The notes beneath the pieces were generated by a model, which was not told the DNA's origin, did no database searches, and saw nothing but the letters and a program-made list of their open reading frames with translations. Shown here piece by piece: positions 9,030 through 17,912 of a stretch of DNA of 40,716 bases (position 1 is its first letter; the number at the start of each line of letters is the position of its first letter). Source of the stretch: Candidatus Woesearchaeota archaeon CG10_big_fil_rev_8_21_14_0_10_33_12 (GTDB lineage Archaea; Nanobdellota; Nanobdellia; Woesearchaeales; CG1-02-33-12). Location of the stretch: contig PCYE01000021.1 in the NCBI GenBank assembly GCA_002762865.1, positions 1 to 40,716 of the forward strand, given 5' to 3'. The translations under genes were made by a program, and so were the position numbers.

Positions 9030-9560
9030 ATGGCAAAAAAAATAAAAGGAGAAACTAGTTTAGATAGCCTTATTCTTAGTGGTGATAAGATTAAAAAAAT
9101 TAATTTATATTTAAAGCAATATTTAACTGCTAAAATAAAATTAAAATATTCATCAGCTGTTTTTAATTATATAAACATAGACAGAGATGAATTAGACAGC
9201 ATACTTAATTTTTATGATAACTGCAGGAAAGCAATTTTAGATGAAAACAGCGAAATTGAAATTCCAAGGAAAGAAGATGCATTAATAAGTATGATTTTAA
9301 AAGGATATGAAATTGAGAACATTAAAACCTCTGATATAAGATTAGATTCTGTTGCAGTGATACATTTTAAGGATAAGGGTTCTTTCACTTACAAGCATAT
9401 GGCCCCCATTGATTTAGGTAAATACATGTTGGATTACTTGAAATTCCAAGGAATGAATAATGATGCAGATGAAGTAATAAACAGAATCTTAGTAAATAAG
9501 GGACCAAAAGAAGAACTTTTTCAGAATTACAAAAAAGAAGTTATAAACTCTTTTTGTTAG
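9030..9560 (+). CDS. hypothetical protein (176 aa)
   Basis: clean ORF with upstream A/T-rich promoter; no family recognised. Confidence 0.6.
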   Translation: MAKKIKGETSLDSLILSGDKIKKINLYLKQYLTAKIKLKYSSAVFNYINIDRDELDSILNFYDNCRKAILDENSEIEIPRKEDALISMILKGYEIENIKTSDIRLDSVAVIHFKDKGSFTYKHMAPIDLGKYMLDYLKFQGMNNDADEVINRILVNKGPKEELFQNYKKEVINSFC

Positions 9561-9569
9561 TTTTTGGGT

Positions 9570-9869
9570 TTACCAAATAATTATAGCAATAAAGATAAAT
9601 ATTAATCCGACTATAACAGAAACATAAGCAGCTAATTCATCTTTTGGAAGATTGGCTATTATTTGGGTAATACTTTTTGGTTTTTCTTTTTTAGTTGATA
9701 TATTTGAGCTAATTCCTGGATACATTGATGGTCCGGGCCTCAGAACAGGTTTTTGTCCCATTGTCTGGGATCCTGGAAAACCATGTACTGGTCTTTGGAA
9801 ACCAGAACCTTGTATTGGTGCAGGCTTCTTTTTTTCAAATATAATTTTTTTCCCTACTGTAATCTTCAT
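9570..9869 (-). CDS. small tail-anchored membrane protein with Pro/Gly-rich linker
   Basis: C-terminal VSVIVGLIFIFIAIIIW TM; GSGFQRPVHGFPGSQTMGQKPVLRPGPSMYPG linker; the overlapping + ORF is its shadow. Confidence 0.6.
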   Translation of the reverse strand: MKITVGKKIIFEKKKPAPIQGSGFQRPVHGFPGSQTMGQKPVLRPGPSMYPGISSNISTKKEKPKSITQIIANLPKDELAAYVSVIVGLIFIFIAIIIW

Positions 9870-9963
9870 TTAATCACCTTTTTAGTAAATATTATCCTAA
9901 GTTTATAAAATTTTCTTTTTTAATTGAAAACCTTTTTATATCATGTTGATATTCTGAATAAAC

Positions 9964-11826
9964 ATGGCAAAAGAAGTGAGCTTTAAAACTACAAAAGACA
10001 TACAGGTTTCTGACAAGATAATAGGCCAGGTTATTGGCCAGGAGGAAGCTGTCAATGTTATAAAAAAAGCTGCTGAGCAGAGAAGGCATGTTCTATTGAT
10101 AGGGGATCCAGGAACAGGAAAATCAATGCTTGGCATGGCCCTTGCAGAGCTGTTGCCAAAGGAGAAACTTGTTGATGTTGTTTCCTTTCCTAATTTAAAT
10201 GACGAGAACCAGCCGTTGATAAGGGTAATCCCTGCTGGCAAAGGCCGCGAGCTTGTGATGAAATCAAGAATTGAAGGCACAAATCTTTTTAAGAACCAGA
10301 ATATTATAATCTTTATTCTTGTTATTATATCTATGTTTGCGCCCTGGTGGGTAAGGGCACAATATAAATCAGATATAATGTTTGCAGCCTTTTTCTTAGG
10401 GGGCATGCTGTTCCTTGCTGCATTTATCATATTTATGAATCTTGGCAAAAAAATGAATCCAAAAGTGAGTGTGCCAAAGGTTATAGTTGATAATTTCAAT
10501 AAAAAGCAGGCTCAATTTCTGGATGCAACAGGCGCTCATGCAGGCGCTTTATTAGGAGATGTTCTGCATGATCCATTCCAGTCCGGCGGACTGGGAACGC
10601 CTGCCCATGAAAGGGTTGTTGCAGGAATGATTCACAAGGCAAATATGGGTGTTCTCTTTGTTGATGAAATTGCAACCCTGCAGCCAGCAACACAGCAGGA
10701 GTTATTAACATCATTGCAGGAGGGTAAATATGCAATAACTGGCCAGAGCGAGAGAAGCGCTGGAGCAATGGTAAGGACAGAAGCAGTTCCATGCAACTTT
10801 ATTTTGGTTGCTGCTGGCAATCTTGAAACAGTTAAGAACATGCATCCTGCCCTAAGGTCAAGGATAAGGGGCTATGGATATGAGATTTATATGAAAGAAA
10901 CAATGAAAGATACCCTTGAAAACAGGGATAAAATAGCTATTTTTGTTGCCCAAGAGGTTGTAAAAGACAAAAAAATACCTCACTTCAGCAGAGAGGCTGT
11001 TGATGCTATTATAGAGGAAGCAAGAAAGATGGCTAACAGAAAAGGCCATCTAACCTTAAGATTGAGAGAGCTTGGCGGATTAATAAGGGCAGCAGGAGAT
11101 ATTGCAAAAGAACAAAATGCAGAATTTGTTATGAAAAAGCACATAATGAATGCAAAAAAGATAGCACGCACTCTTGAGCAGCAAATAGCTGACAAATATA
11201 TTGAGCAGAAAAAAGAGTATGAGGTTATTGTTACAAAAGGAAATAAGATTGGTAGAGTTAATGGTCTTGCAGTCATAGGTGGCTCTGAAGCATATTCAGG
11301 TATTATACTCCCAATAGAATCACAGGTAACACCTGGTGGCAAGGGAACAGAAATAATTGCAACTGGACAGCTTGGAAAGATAGCAAAGGAATCAATAAAA
11401 AATGTTTCAGCTATAATCAAAAAGTATTTTGGAGAAGACATAAAAGAAACATATGATATTTATGTACAGTTCATGCAGACCTATGAGGGTGTTGAGGGCG
11501 ATTCAGCAAGCATAGCCGTTGCAACATCAATAATCTCTGCATTTAAAGATATTCCTGTAAAACAAAACTTTGCAATGACTGGCTCACTTTCAGTAAGGGG
11601 GGATGTCCTTCCAGTTGGAGGGGTAAGCTCAAAAGTAGAGGCAGCTATTGAAGCCGGCATAAAAAATGTAATTGTGCCAAAGGCTAATTTAAAAGATATA
11701 ATAATTGATCCTGAAATGGTGTCTAAGATTAGGATAATACCTGTTGAGACAATTAGTGATGTCTTAAAAGAGGTTCTTAACTGGAATGGCAAAGAAGATA
11801 TTCTTAAAATAATTCTGAAGAAATAA
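9964..11826 (+). CDS. lonB: archaeal membrane-anchored LonB protease
   Basis: Walker A GDPGTGKS; two TM helices inserted in the AAA+ domain; GVLFVDEI Walker B; protease [12 protein letters not shown] Ser and [12 protein letters not shown] Lys. Confidence 0.95.
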   Translation: MAKEVSFKTTKDIQVSDKIIGQVIGQEEAVNVIKKAAEQRRHVLLIGDPGTGKSMLGMALAELLPKEKLVDVVSFPNLNDENQPLIRVIPAGKGRELVMKSRIEGTNLFKNQNIIIFILVIISMFAPWWVRAQYKSDIMFAAFFLGGMLFLAAFIIFMNLGKKMNPKVSVPKVIVDNFNKKQAQFLDATGAHAGALLGDVLHDPFQSGGLGTPAHERVVAGMIHKANMGVLFVDEIATLQPATQQELLTSLQEGKYAITGQSERSAGAMVRTEAVPCNFILVAAGNLETVKNMHPALRSRIRGYGYEIYMKETMKDTLENRDKIAIFVAQEVVKDKKIPHFSREAVDAIIEEARKMANRKGHLTLRLRELGGLIRAAGDIAKEQNAEFVMKKHIMNAKKIARTLEQQIADKYIEQKKEYEVIVTKGNKIGRVNGLAVIGGSEAYSGIILPIESQVTPGGKGTEIIATGQLGKIAKESIKNVSAIIKKYFGEDIKETYDIYVQFMQTYEGVEGDSASIAVATSIISAFKDIPVKQNFAMTGSLSVRGDVLPVGGVSSKVEAAIEAGIKNVIVPKANLKDIIIDPEMVSKIRIIPVETISDVLKEVLNWNGKEDILKIILKK

Positions 11827-11872
11827 CAAACTTTCCGAAAATTTTTTAAACTAAGTGTTCTTATTTTACTTT

Positions 11873-11989
11873 ATGGTTAAAACCATTCCAAAAAAATGCC
11901 CCGAATGTGGTAGTACAAAGGTAAAATATAACAAAAAAACAAGGGAATTAGTCTGCAATGACTGCGGGCTTATAACCTTCATAGAATAA
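11873..11989 (+). CDS. 38-aa TFIIB-type zinc-ribbon protein, absent from the ORF track
   Basis: MVKTIPKKCPECGSTKVKYNKKTRELVCNDCGLITFIE*; CxxC-x15-CxxC. Confidence 0.75.
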   Translation: MVKTIPKKCPECGSTKVKYNKKTRELVCNDCGLITFIE

Positions 11990-12089
11990 TTGCGATTTTG
12001 ATGATAATAACATTGTTAAACATAGCTATCTTATTCTAACCAAAAACTATATAAAGAAATAAAAAAGCATTTTGTTAAGAGGTGTTATA

Positions 12090-12800
12090 ATGAAAATTAA
12101 ACTCATAAAAAAACCAAAAAAACCCATTATTGTTGAAGGTTTTCCTGGATTTGGACTTGTTGGAACAATAGCGTGTGAATTCTTAGTGGATCACCTTAAT
12201 ACAGAGCTTATAGGAAAGGTCTTGCTTGAGGATGAGCCGGCAATAGTGGCAATACATAAAGGCAAAATTATAGAACCTTTATCTATATCATATAATAAAA
12301 AATATAATCTTGTTATAATACACTCGATGACTGCAACACCGGGTTCAGAATGGAAAATATCTGATATAATAATTGCCATAGCAAAAGAGCTAAATGCAAA
12401 AGAAATTGTTAGTTTGGAAAGTGTCAACTCTAATGATATAATGGGAAACCCAAAGACCTTTTATTACACAAATGACAAGAAAAAAGATAAAATTTTTAGG
12501 AATATTAAATTAAATCAGCTTAAAGAAGGCATAATAATGGGAGTTAGTTCAGCTTTATTGTTAAAAGTAGATAAAATACCTATGTCATGCATATTTGCTG
12601 AAACACATACTACTCTTCCAGACAGCAAGGCAGCTGCTGAGGTAATTAAGGTTTTGGATAAATACCTTGACCTGAAAGTAGATTATAAGCCTTTGCTAGA
12701 AACAGCAAAACAGTTTGAAAACAAACTAAAGGAAATACTCCAGCAAAGTAAACAAACAATTATAAACAGGGATAAAAAAGCATTGAGTTATGTTGGTTGA
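12090..12800 (+). CDS. PAC2-family (proteasome assembly chaperone-like) protein
   Basis: IIVEGFPGFGLVGTIACEFLVDHL and GVSSALLLK; GGTG RBS before ATG 12090. Confidence 0.85.
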   Translation: MKIKLIKKPKKPIIVEGFPGFGLVGTIACEFLVDHLNTELIGKVLLEDEPAIVAIHKGKIIEPLSISYNKKYNLVIIHSMTATPGSEWKISDIIIAIAKELNAKEIVSLESVNSNDIMGNPKTFYYTNDKKKDKIFRNIKLNQLKEGIIMGVSSALLLKVDKIPMSCIFAETHTTLPDSKAAAEVIKVLDKYLDLKVDYKPLLETAKQFENKLKEILQQSKQTIINRDKKALSYVG

Positions 12801-12889
12801 ACTCTTTTAGTTTTCTTATTTCTTTATTTTACTTTTTTATTAATTAGGTAAATAATAAAAGAATGTTTGTTATTAAATATTTATTTATA

Positions 12890-12917
12890 AGTAGTAACAA
12901 AACAAAAGGTTTATATA
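12890..12917 (+). promoter_or_regulatory. extended promoter motif, copy A
   Basis: AGTAGTAAC-AAAACAAAAGG-TTTATATA upstream of the ORF at 12964. Confidence 0.6.
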
Positions 12918-12963
12918 CACCAACAATACTGCTTTTTATATAAATTATTGGGGTATGTAAAAC

Positions 12964-13335
12964 ATGGATGCTAAAACTTTTTACAAAAATCTAAAACAAA
13001 GAGATAGGAGAGCTTTAAGAGAAATAGTTCAAGTTTTAAAAGAATATCATATTTCTGATATTTCTGCTATAGGTGAAGCAGTAAAACCACGTCACCATAA
13101 AAAATATAAAAATATTAATCTTCTATTAAAAAGTGTTAATACAACAGGTTATATTTTATCATTAGAAAAAATTAGAAAGAGGGGGGCTAACATTCATGAA
13201 AACATAGATGATAAATTTAAGTATAATTCATATGTAACAGATATAACCGTTAATATTAAATATAACAGAGCAACAAAAATTGGGCTTTCTTACACAATAG
13301 AAAATAAAGTGGCGGGTCCAAAAATTAATTTGTGA
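12964..13335 (+). CDS. hypothetical protein (123 aa), possibly a degenerate nucleotidyltransferase-like fold
   Basis: clean ORF with promoter; SDISAIGEAVKPRHHKKYKNINLLLKS weakly resembles GS-x-DxDLLV. Confidence 0.55.
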   Translation: MDAKTFYKNLKQRDRRALREIVQVLKEYHISDISAIGEAVKPRHHKKYKNINLLLKSVNTTGYILSLEKIRKRGANIHENIDDKFKYNSYVTDITVNIKYNRATKIGLSYTIENKVAGPKINL

Positions 13336-13356
13336 TTTAATAATAATGGTGATAAA

Positions 13357-13818
13357 ATGAATATGGAAAATTTTTTTAGTGGAATAAAACAAAATTGTGT
13401 TAAGGAGATTTATGATGTAATCAAATCATTTGAAATGGAGTTTGCTTTTTATCGTCAAAAGGATAGTTATGGCAATTGTATTGGTTGTATGGGAATACTA
13501 GTCTCTACTCCTAATGAAGAGGTTAATACATATTACTCACTTGTTGACAAATTGGAAGTAGTTGGATTTAAACGTTTAAGAGAAGAGAAAGGTTTTGAAG
13601 GCATGGACCATCAATTTATAATTGAATATGATAATATTCCTTTCAAGATAGGAAATTTAAGGAATGGAACTTGTTTAATAAATGGAACTACTTTAGGTCA
13701 AAATCCAATTAACAGATGGAAATTAGATCCTAGGGTTGTACATGATCACTTATCTGCACAAGAAATAAATCCTTACATGGTACTTTTTAATTCTCACTTT
13801 TTTGTTTTTTACCTTTAA
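13357..13818 (+). CDS. hypothetical protein (153 aa)
   Basis: clean ORF 21 nt downstream with GGTGATAAAATG initiation context. Confidence 0.55.
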   Translation: MNMENFFSGIKQNCVKEIYDVIKSFEMEFAFYRQKDSYGNCIGCMGILVSTPNEEVNTYYSLVDKLEVVGFKRLREEKGFEGMDHQFIIEYDNIPFKIGNLRNGTCLINGTTLGQNPINRWKLDPRVVHDHLSAQEINPYMVLFNSHFFVFYL

Positions 13819-14200
13819 AATCTTATTGATTTATCTATTTTTCATAATTTTTAATTTCATTACTTCAATTTTTCTAAAAAACTCGCTTAAACTCTCACTT
13901 TTTATTTTATTTTTTCGTTTTTTCAAATTTTAAAAAATTAATTATATTCTATAAAATATAAATTAGAAAGATTATATTAAGTAATATTCTTTAATAATAG
14001 TATTATATAAAAGATATTTTGTAGTATACTAATACAATTAAAAGTTTTAATTAAAGATTAAATCTTTTATTTAATTAAACAACTAAAACTTTTAATCAAA
14101 AACTATAAGTTTTATTGTATAAAATGATTAAATAATTTAATCAAAAGTTAAATAATATAACAAAATGAATTTAGTTTATTTTATTATATACCTACTTATT

Positions 14201-14229
14201 AGTAATTACAAAATAGAAAGATTTATAAG
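14201..14229 (+). promoter_or_regulatory. extended promoter motif, copy B
   Basis: AGTAATTAC-AAAATAGAAAGA-TTTATAAG; ATG lies 27 nt downstream, so near-leaderless. Confidence 0.55.
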
Positions 14230-14255
14230 TTAAACTATCATAGCAGAGTGTTATT

Positions 14256-14831
14256 ATGATAGAAGATTTATTTGAAACGGATAAATATGATTCATTATTG
14301 AGATTTTTGATTAGAGAAACAAGGATTATTAACTTAAAAGACTTTAAAACTGAAGAATATAAGATTCCAAGCAATTATGATGTTATTGAATTAAATCTTA
14401 ATCAAAAGGAATATACAAAAGAAATTAGATTAGCAATAGACCCTATAGTTGAAATTGCAGAGAAGAAAGGATGTCCTTCAAACTTGTACACTGCTCTTTA
14501 TGAAGCAGTTCTCAATGCTCATCAACATGGCAACAAGGAAGATCCAAACAAGAGAATTAAGATAGCATACAATGTATCTAAAAATTCAATAGACATTGCT
14601 GTTATAGATGAAGGGGGTTTTATAAATCCAGATTTTATATCTTACATAATTAGGCATAGAGAACAAAAACATAAAGAGAAATTTATGGATTTTTACGAAT
14701 TTAGTAATATGAAAAAACCAGTAGAGAACAATGGTACAGGCACATTATTTATGCATTTATATTCTGATAAGATTTCCTACTATAAGTCTGATAAAGGGGG
14801 ACTTGTTGTAAACTTAACAAAATATTTTTAA
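14256..14831 (+). CDS. GHKL (RsbW/anti-sigma-kinase-like) ATPase domain protein
   Basis: N box LYEAVLNAHQHGN, G1 box VIDEGGF, G2-like NNGTGTLFMHLYSDKISY. Confidence 0.75.
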   Translation: MIEDLFETDKYDSLLRFLIRETRIINLKDFKTEEYKIPSNYDVIELNLNQKEYTKEIRLAIDPIVEIAEKKGCPSNLYTALYEAVLNAHQHGNKEDPNKRIKIAYNVSKNSIDIAVIDEGGFINPDFISYIIRHREQKHKEKFMDFYEFSNMKKPVENNGTGTLFMHLYSDKISYYKSDKGGLVVNLTKYF

Positions 14832-14881
14832 ATTACTTGGATTTTAAATAAAATATCAATTTCTAGAAAGGTTTATATAAA

Positions 14882-14909
14882 AGGGCGTATAAGGTACATT
14901 ATACGCAGT
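14882..14909 (+). other. dif-like candidate Xer recombination site or promoter-proximal operator
   Basis: AGGGCGTATAA-GGTACA-TTATACGCAGT; perfect 8-bp arms around a 6-bp centre; 100 nt upstream of xerA. Confidence 0.4.
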
Positions 14910-15008
14910 TTTTTATATATAAATTAAGGATAATACCCTTCCGAAGGCATATTTTAAACAAAAACCCTGCTTTTTGAGTAAAACAAGGCATTAAAAGAGG
15001 TTAGCAAA

Positions 15009-15821
15009 TTGATTAACAAACTTAAGATTGAATTACAAATAAGAGGTTTTAGCGAAAAAACCATTAAAGCTTATATTTTTCATAATCAGCGATTTCTTAA
15101 TTTTGTTAAAAAAGAGCCAAATGAGATTAATGAGGATGATATAAAATTTTATATGGCTTACCTGTTTGCTGAAAAGAAACAAAAGCCCACAAGTGTGAAC
15201 CTTGTTTTAAGTGCCTTAAAATTCATGTATCAGGAAATCATGAAAAAAAGGATATTTGATAATATAAAATCCCCGAAAAATGAGAAAAAGCTGCCTACTG
15301 TGCTTACAAGGGATGAAATTGAAAAAATGATAAAAGCACTTAATAATACAAAACATGGGCTTTTGATTGAGTTTATGTATTCATCTGGATTAAGAGTTTC
15401 AGAGTGTGTTAGCATAAAGATAGAAGATCTTAATCTGCAGGAAAAAATGGGTTTAGTTAAGAGTGGAAAAGGCAAAAAAGACAGAAATATAATACTTTCA
15501 AGAAAATTGATTAGCCATTTAACAGATTATCTTGCTAAGAGGAGTGATAATAACCCTTATGTTTTTCCTGTTAAAGATAAACATATAAGTGTAAGGCAGG
15601 CACAAAAGGTAGTTCATGACGCAGCAAAAAAAGCAGGAATACAAAAAAGAGTGTTTTGCCATGCATTAAGAAGTTCTTTTGCAACACATTTATTAGAGAA
15701 TGGAACAGATATAAGAATTATCCAGGAGCTTTTGGGGCATTCAAACATACAAACAACTGAAAGATATACAAAAGTATCAACAGCTCAGCTAAAAAAAGTA
15801 ACAAGCCCTTTTGATACATAA
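15009..15821 (+). CDS. xerA: tyrosine recombinase, XerA/XerC-D type (TTG start)
   Basis: SGLRVSE...K.R, CHALRSSFATHLLENGTDIRIIQELLGHSNIQTTERYTKVS (HxxR...H...Y). Confidence 0.9.
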   Translation: MINKLKIELQIRGFSEKTIKAYIFHNQRFLNFVKKEPNEINEDDIKFYMAYLFAEKKQKPTSVNLVLSALKFMYQEIMKKRIFDNIKSPKNEKKLPTVLTRDEIEKMIKALNNTKHGLLIEFMYSSGLRVSECVSIKIEDLNLQEKMGLVKSGKGKKDRNIILSRKLISHLTDYLAKRSDNNPYVFPVKDKHISVRQAQKVVHDAAKKAGIQKRVFCHALRSSFATHLLENGTDIRIIQELLGHSNIQTTERYTKVSTAQLKKVTSPFDT

Positions 15822-16032
15822 TTAAAATTTTTAATTCTTAATAAAACTTTTAATAATTGATTAAATCTTTTAGTCTTTAATATAACTAAATCTTTTAATC
15901 AATAATTAAATAATTCTATTCAATTTTTCCATTAAAATTATAATTAATGATTACAATTTATATTCTAATTCTTTTTGATTTAATTTTAAAAGGATTAATA
16001 ATTTAATAGGATTAGACTTTTATTAATTTTAT

Positions 16033-16061
16033 AGTAGTATCAAAAAAGAAAGATTTATAAA
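16033..16061 (+). promoter_or_regulatory. extended promoter motif, copy C
   Basis: AGTAGTATC-AAAAAAGAAAGA-TTTATAAA. Confidence 0.6.
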
Positions 16062-16160
16062 GTAATGTATCTACTCACTTATAGTAATTATCTGCAGTAT
16101 ACTAAATAACTGATTTAGATAAATTTTGTGAAACTATTAAAAAAGATGAGGAATTAAAAA

Positions 16161-16841
16161 ATGAATAAAATAGTATCAGGACATCAACCAAATTATTTGC
16201 CTTATTTAGGTTTTTTTGATAAAATAAAGAAAAGTGATGTATTCTTTATTTTGGATGAAGCTCAATTTAGTAATGGTGACTTTCATAATAGAAATAAAAT
16301 AAAAGCAAGCACCCCATTAGGGTATACATGGTTGACTATACCTGTTGAAAAGAAGAAAATACCAATTAATAAAATTAAAATAAAAAATGAGATAAAAAGA
16401 TCAGATAAATCCTGGTACGAAGACCATCTTATAAAAATAGAAGATGCTTATTATAAAGCACCATTTTTTAATGATTATTTTCCAGAATTGAGGAAGTTCT
16501 ATGAAACTAAAAGAGAAACATTATTCGATTTTAACATGCCCATCATTAATTTTTTATTGGGGGCTTTTAATATAAAAAAAGAAATTGTAATAGCAAGTGA
16601 GTTAGGAATAAAAACCTTATCCACACAGAGATTGGTGGATATATGCAAGGTATTGGGGGCAGATACATACCTAAGTGGAGATGGAGGAAGAAATTATATT
16701 GATGGAGAATTATTTAAAAAAAATAACACACATCTTATCTATCAGAATTATCATCATCCAAAATATCCTCAACAAGGGGATAAATTCTTGTCATGTATGT
16801 CTGCTATTGATTATTTGTTTAATTGTGGTGGGAGTCTATGA
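16161..16841 (+). CDS. WbqC-like family protein
   Basis: VSGHQPNYLPYLGFFDKIKKSDVFFILDEAQFSNGDFHNRNKIK...WLTIPV pattern. Confidence 0.85.
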   Translation: MNKIVSGHQPNYLPYLGFFDKIKKSDVFFILDEAQFSNGDFHNRNKIKASTPLGYTWLTIPVEKKKIPINKIKIKNEIKRSDKSWYEDHLIKIEDAYYKAPFFNDYFPELRKFYETKRETLFDFNMPIINFLLGAFNIKKEIVIASELGIKTLSTQRLVDICKVLGADTYLSGDGGRNYIDGELFKKNNTHLIYQNYHHPKYPQQGDKFLSCMSAIDYLFNCGGSL

Positions 16842-17440
16842 GAAAAAGAATTATGAGTATCGGTGCACATCCAGATGATGTTGAATTAGGTTGCGGTGGA
16901 GCTCTAAAAAGAAATATTAACAATGGCGATTTAGTAAAGGTTATTATAATGACTCAGGGTGAAAAAGGGAATCACATACCTAATTTCGTGGAAGCAAAAA
17001 AATCACTGAAATTGTTAGGTGTAGAAGATATACTCTATTGTGATTTTAAAGATGGAGAAATAATACATAAAATTGACACAGTTACCACCATTGAAAATTA
17101 TATCAATGAATTTAATCCCTCCTTAATTTATACCCACAGCCCTCATGATAGGCATCAAGACCATACTAACTGTAGTCATATCGTAAGTTCTGCAGCAAGA
17201 AAAGTAAATCAAATCTTACTTTTTGAGAGTCCATCAACATTGCCTACATTTGAACCGCATTACTTCATTAATATCACAGAGACCTTAGAATACAAGATTA
17301 ACGCTTTGAAAAAGTATGCATCTCAGGTTAAAAAAGGGATTATTGACATTAGTTTTGTGAGGTCTCAAGCAAGAGTTTGGGGATTTAAGAATAATGTCAA
17401 ATATGCAGAAGCATTTGAACTTAACCATATGTTATATTAA
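16838..17440 (+). CDS. PIG-L/LmbE-family deacetylase
   Basis: IGAHPDDVELGCGG and HDRHQDHTNCSH zinc motifs; ATGA overlap with the WbqC-like gene. Confidence 0.9.
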   Translation: MRKRIMSIGAHPDDVELGCGGALKRNINNGDLVKVIIMTQGEKGNHIPNFVEAKKSLKLLGVEDILYCDFKDGEIIHKIDTVTTIENYINEFNPSLIYTHSPHDRHQDHTNCSHIVSSAARKVNQILLFESPSTLPTFEPHYFINITETLEYKINALKKYASQVKKGIIDISFVRSQARVWGFKNNVKYAEAFELNHMLY

Positions 17441-17484
17441 AAATAGAGGGTTTGTTAGTACTACAAGTTTATTATGAGAACAAA

Positions 17485-17901
17485 ATGAATAACAAATTTA
17501 AAAAAACAGGAATTATAATGTTATCCACATTTATTGGAATAGGTTTTTGGTATGCTGCAAATTTTCTTATACCTAAACTTGTGAATTATAACTTAAATAA
17601 TTACTTGATTAACCATAAAAAAGAGGTTGTTCAAGAAAAGGACAAATTAATAGGCAAATCAGCATACTCTGATGAATTAACTCTGAATAGTATGAATCTT
17701 GAACTTAAGTTTACTGGAAACGATGAAAATAGTATCATGAAAAACGAAGAAGAATATGCTTTAAATGAATCAAAAGAGGGGTTATTAGAACAAAATCTCA
17801 AATCTAAAGATAAAAACTTAGAATCAATTATTACAATAAACAAAAATAGAGTTAGATTAACAGATTATCTTGAAACATATAAAATTAATTCAAGGGAGTA
17901 A
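17485..17901 (+). CDS. short N-terminal paralogue of the SLT-domain protein at 19078-20310 (TM plus linker only)
   Basis: NNKFKKTGIIMLSTFIGIGFWYAANF...NNYLINHKKEVVQEKDKLI...LNSMNLELKFTGNDE matches RNKFKRISCVILPTFLSVGLLYFTN...NNDKSEIIQEGNKLV...IDNLDLELRFTGDNE. Confidence 0.7.
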   Translation: MNNKFKKTGIIMLSTFIGIGFWYAANFLIPKLVNYNLNNYLINHKKEVVQEKDKLIGKSAYSDELTLNSMNLELKFTGNDENSIMKNEEEYALNESKEGLLEQNLKSKDKNLESIITINKNRVRLTDYLETYKINSRE

Positions 17902-17912
17902 AAAGTATAAAA

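Noticed and set aside
13820-14200. Replication origin in the AT-rich block
   Set aside because: No Orc1/Cdc6 gene nearby and no G-rich ORB-like repeats visible.
15009-15821. XerA-type gene as proof of a mobile element
   Set aside because: Archaea keep a housekeeping XerA for chromosome dimer resolution; no att repeats, tRNA target or phage genes seen.
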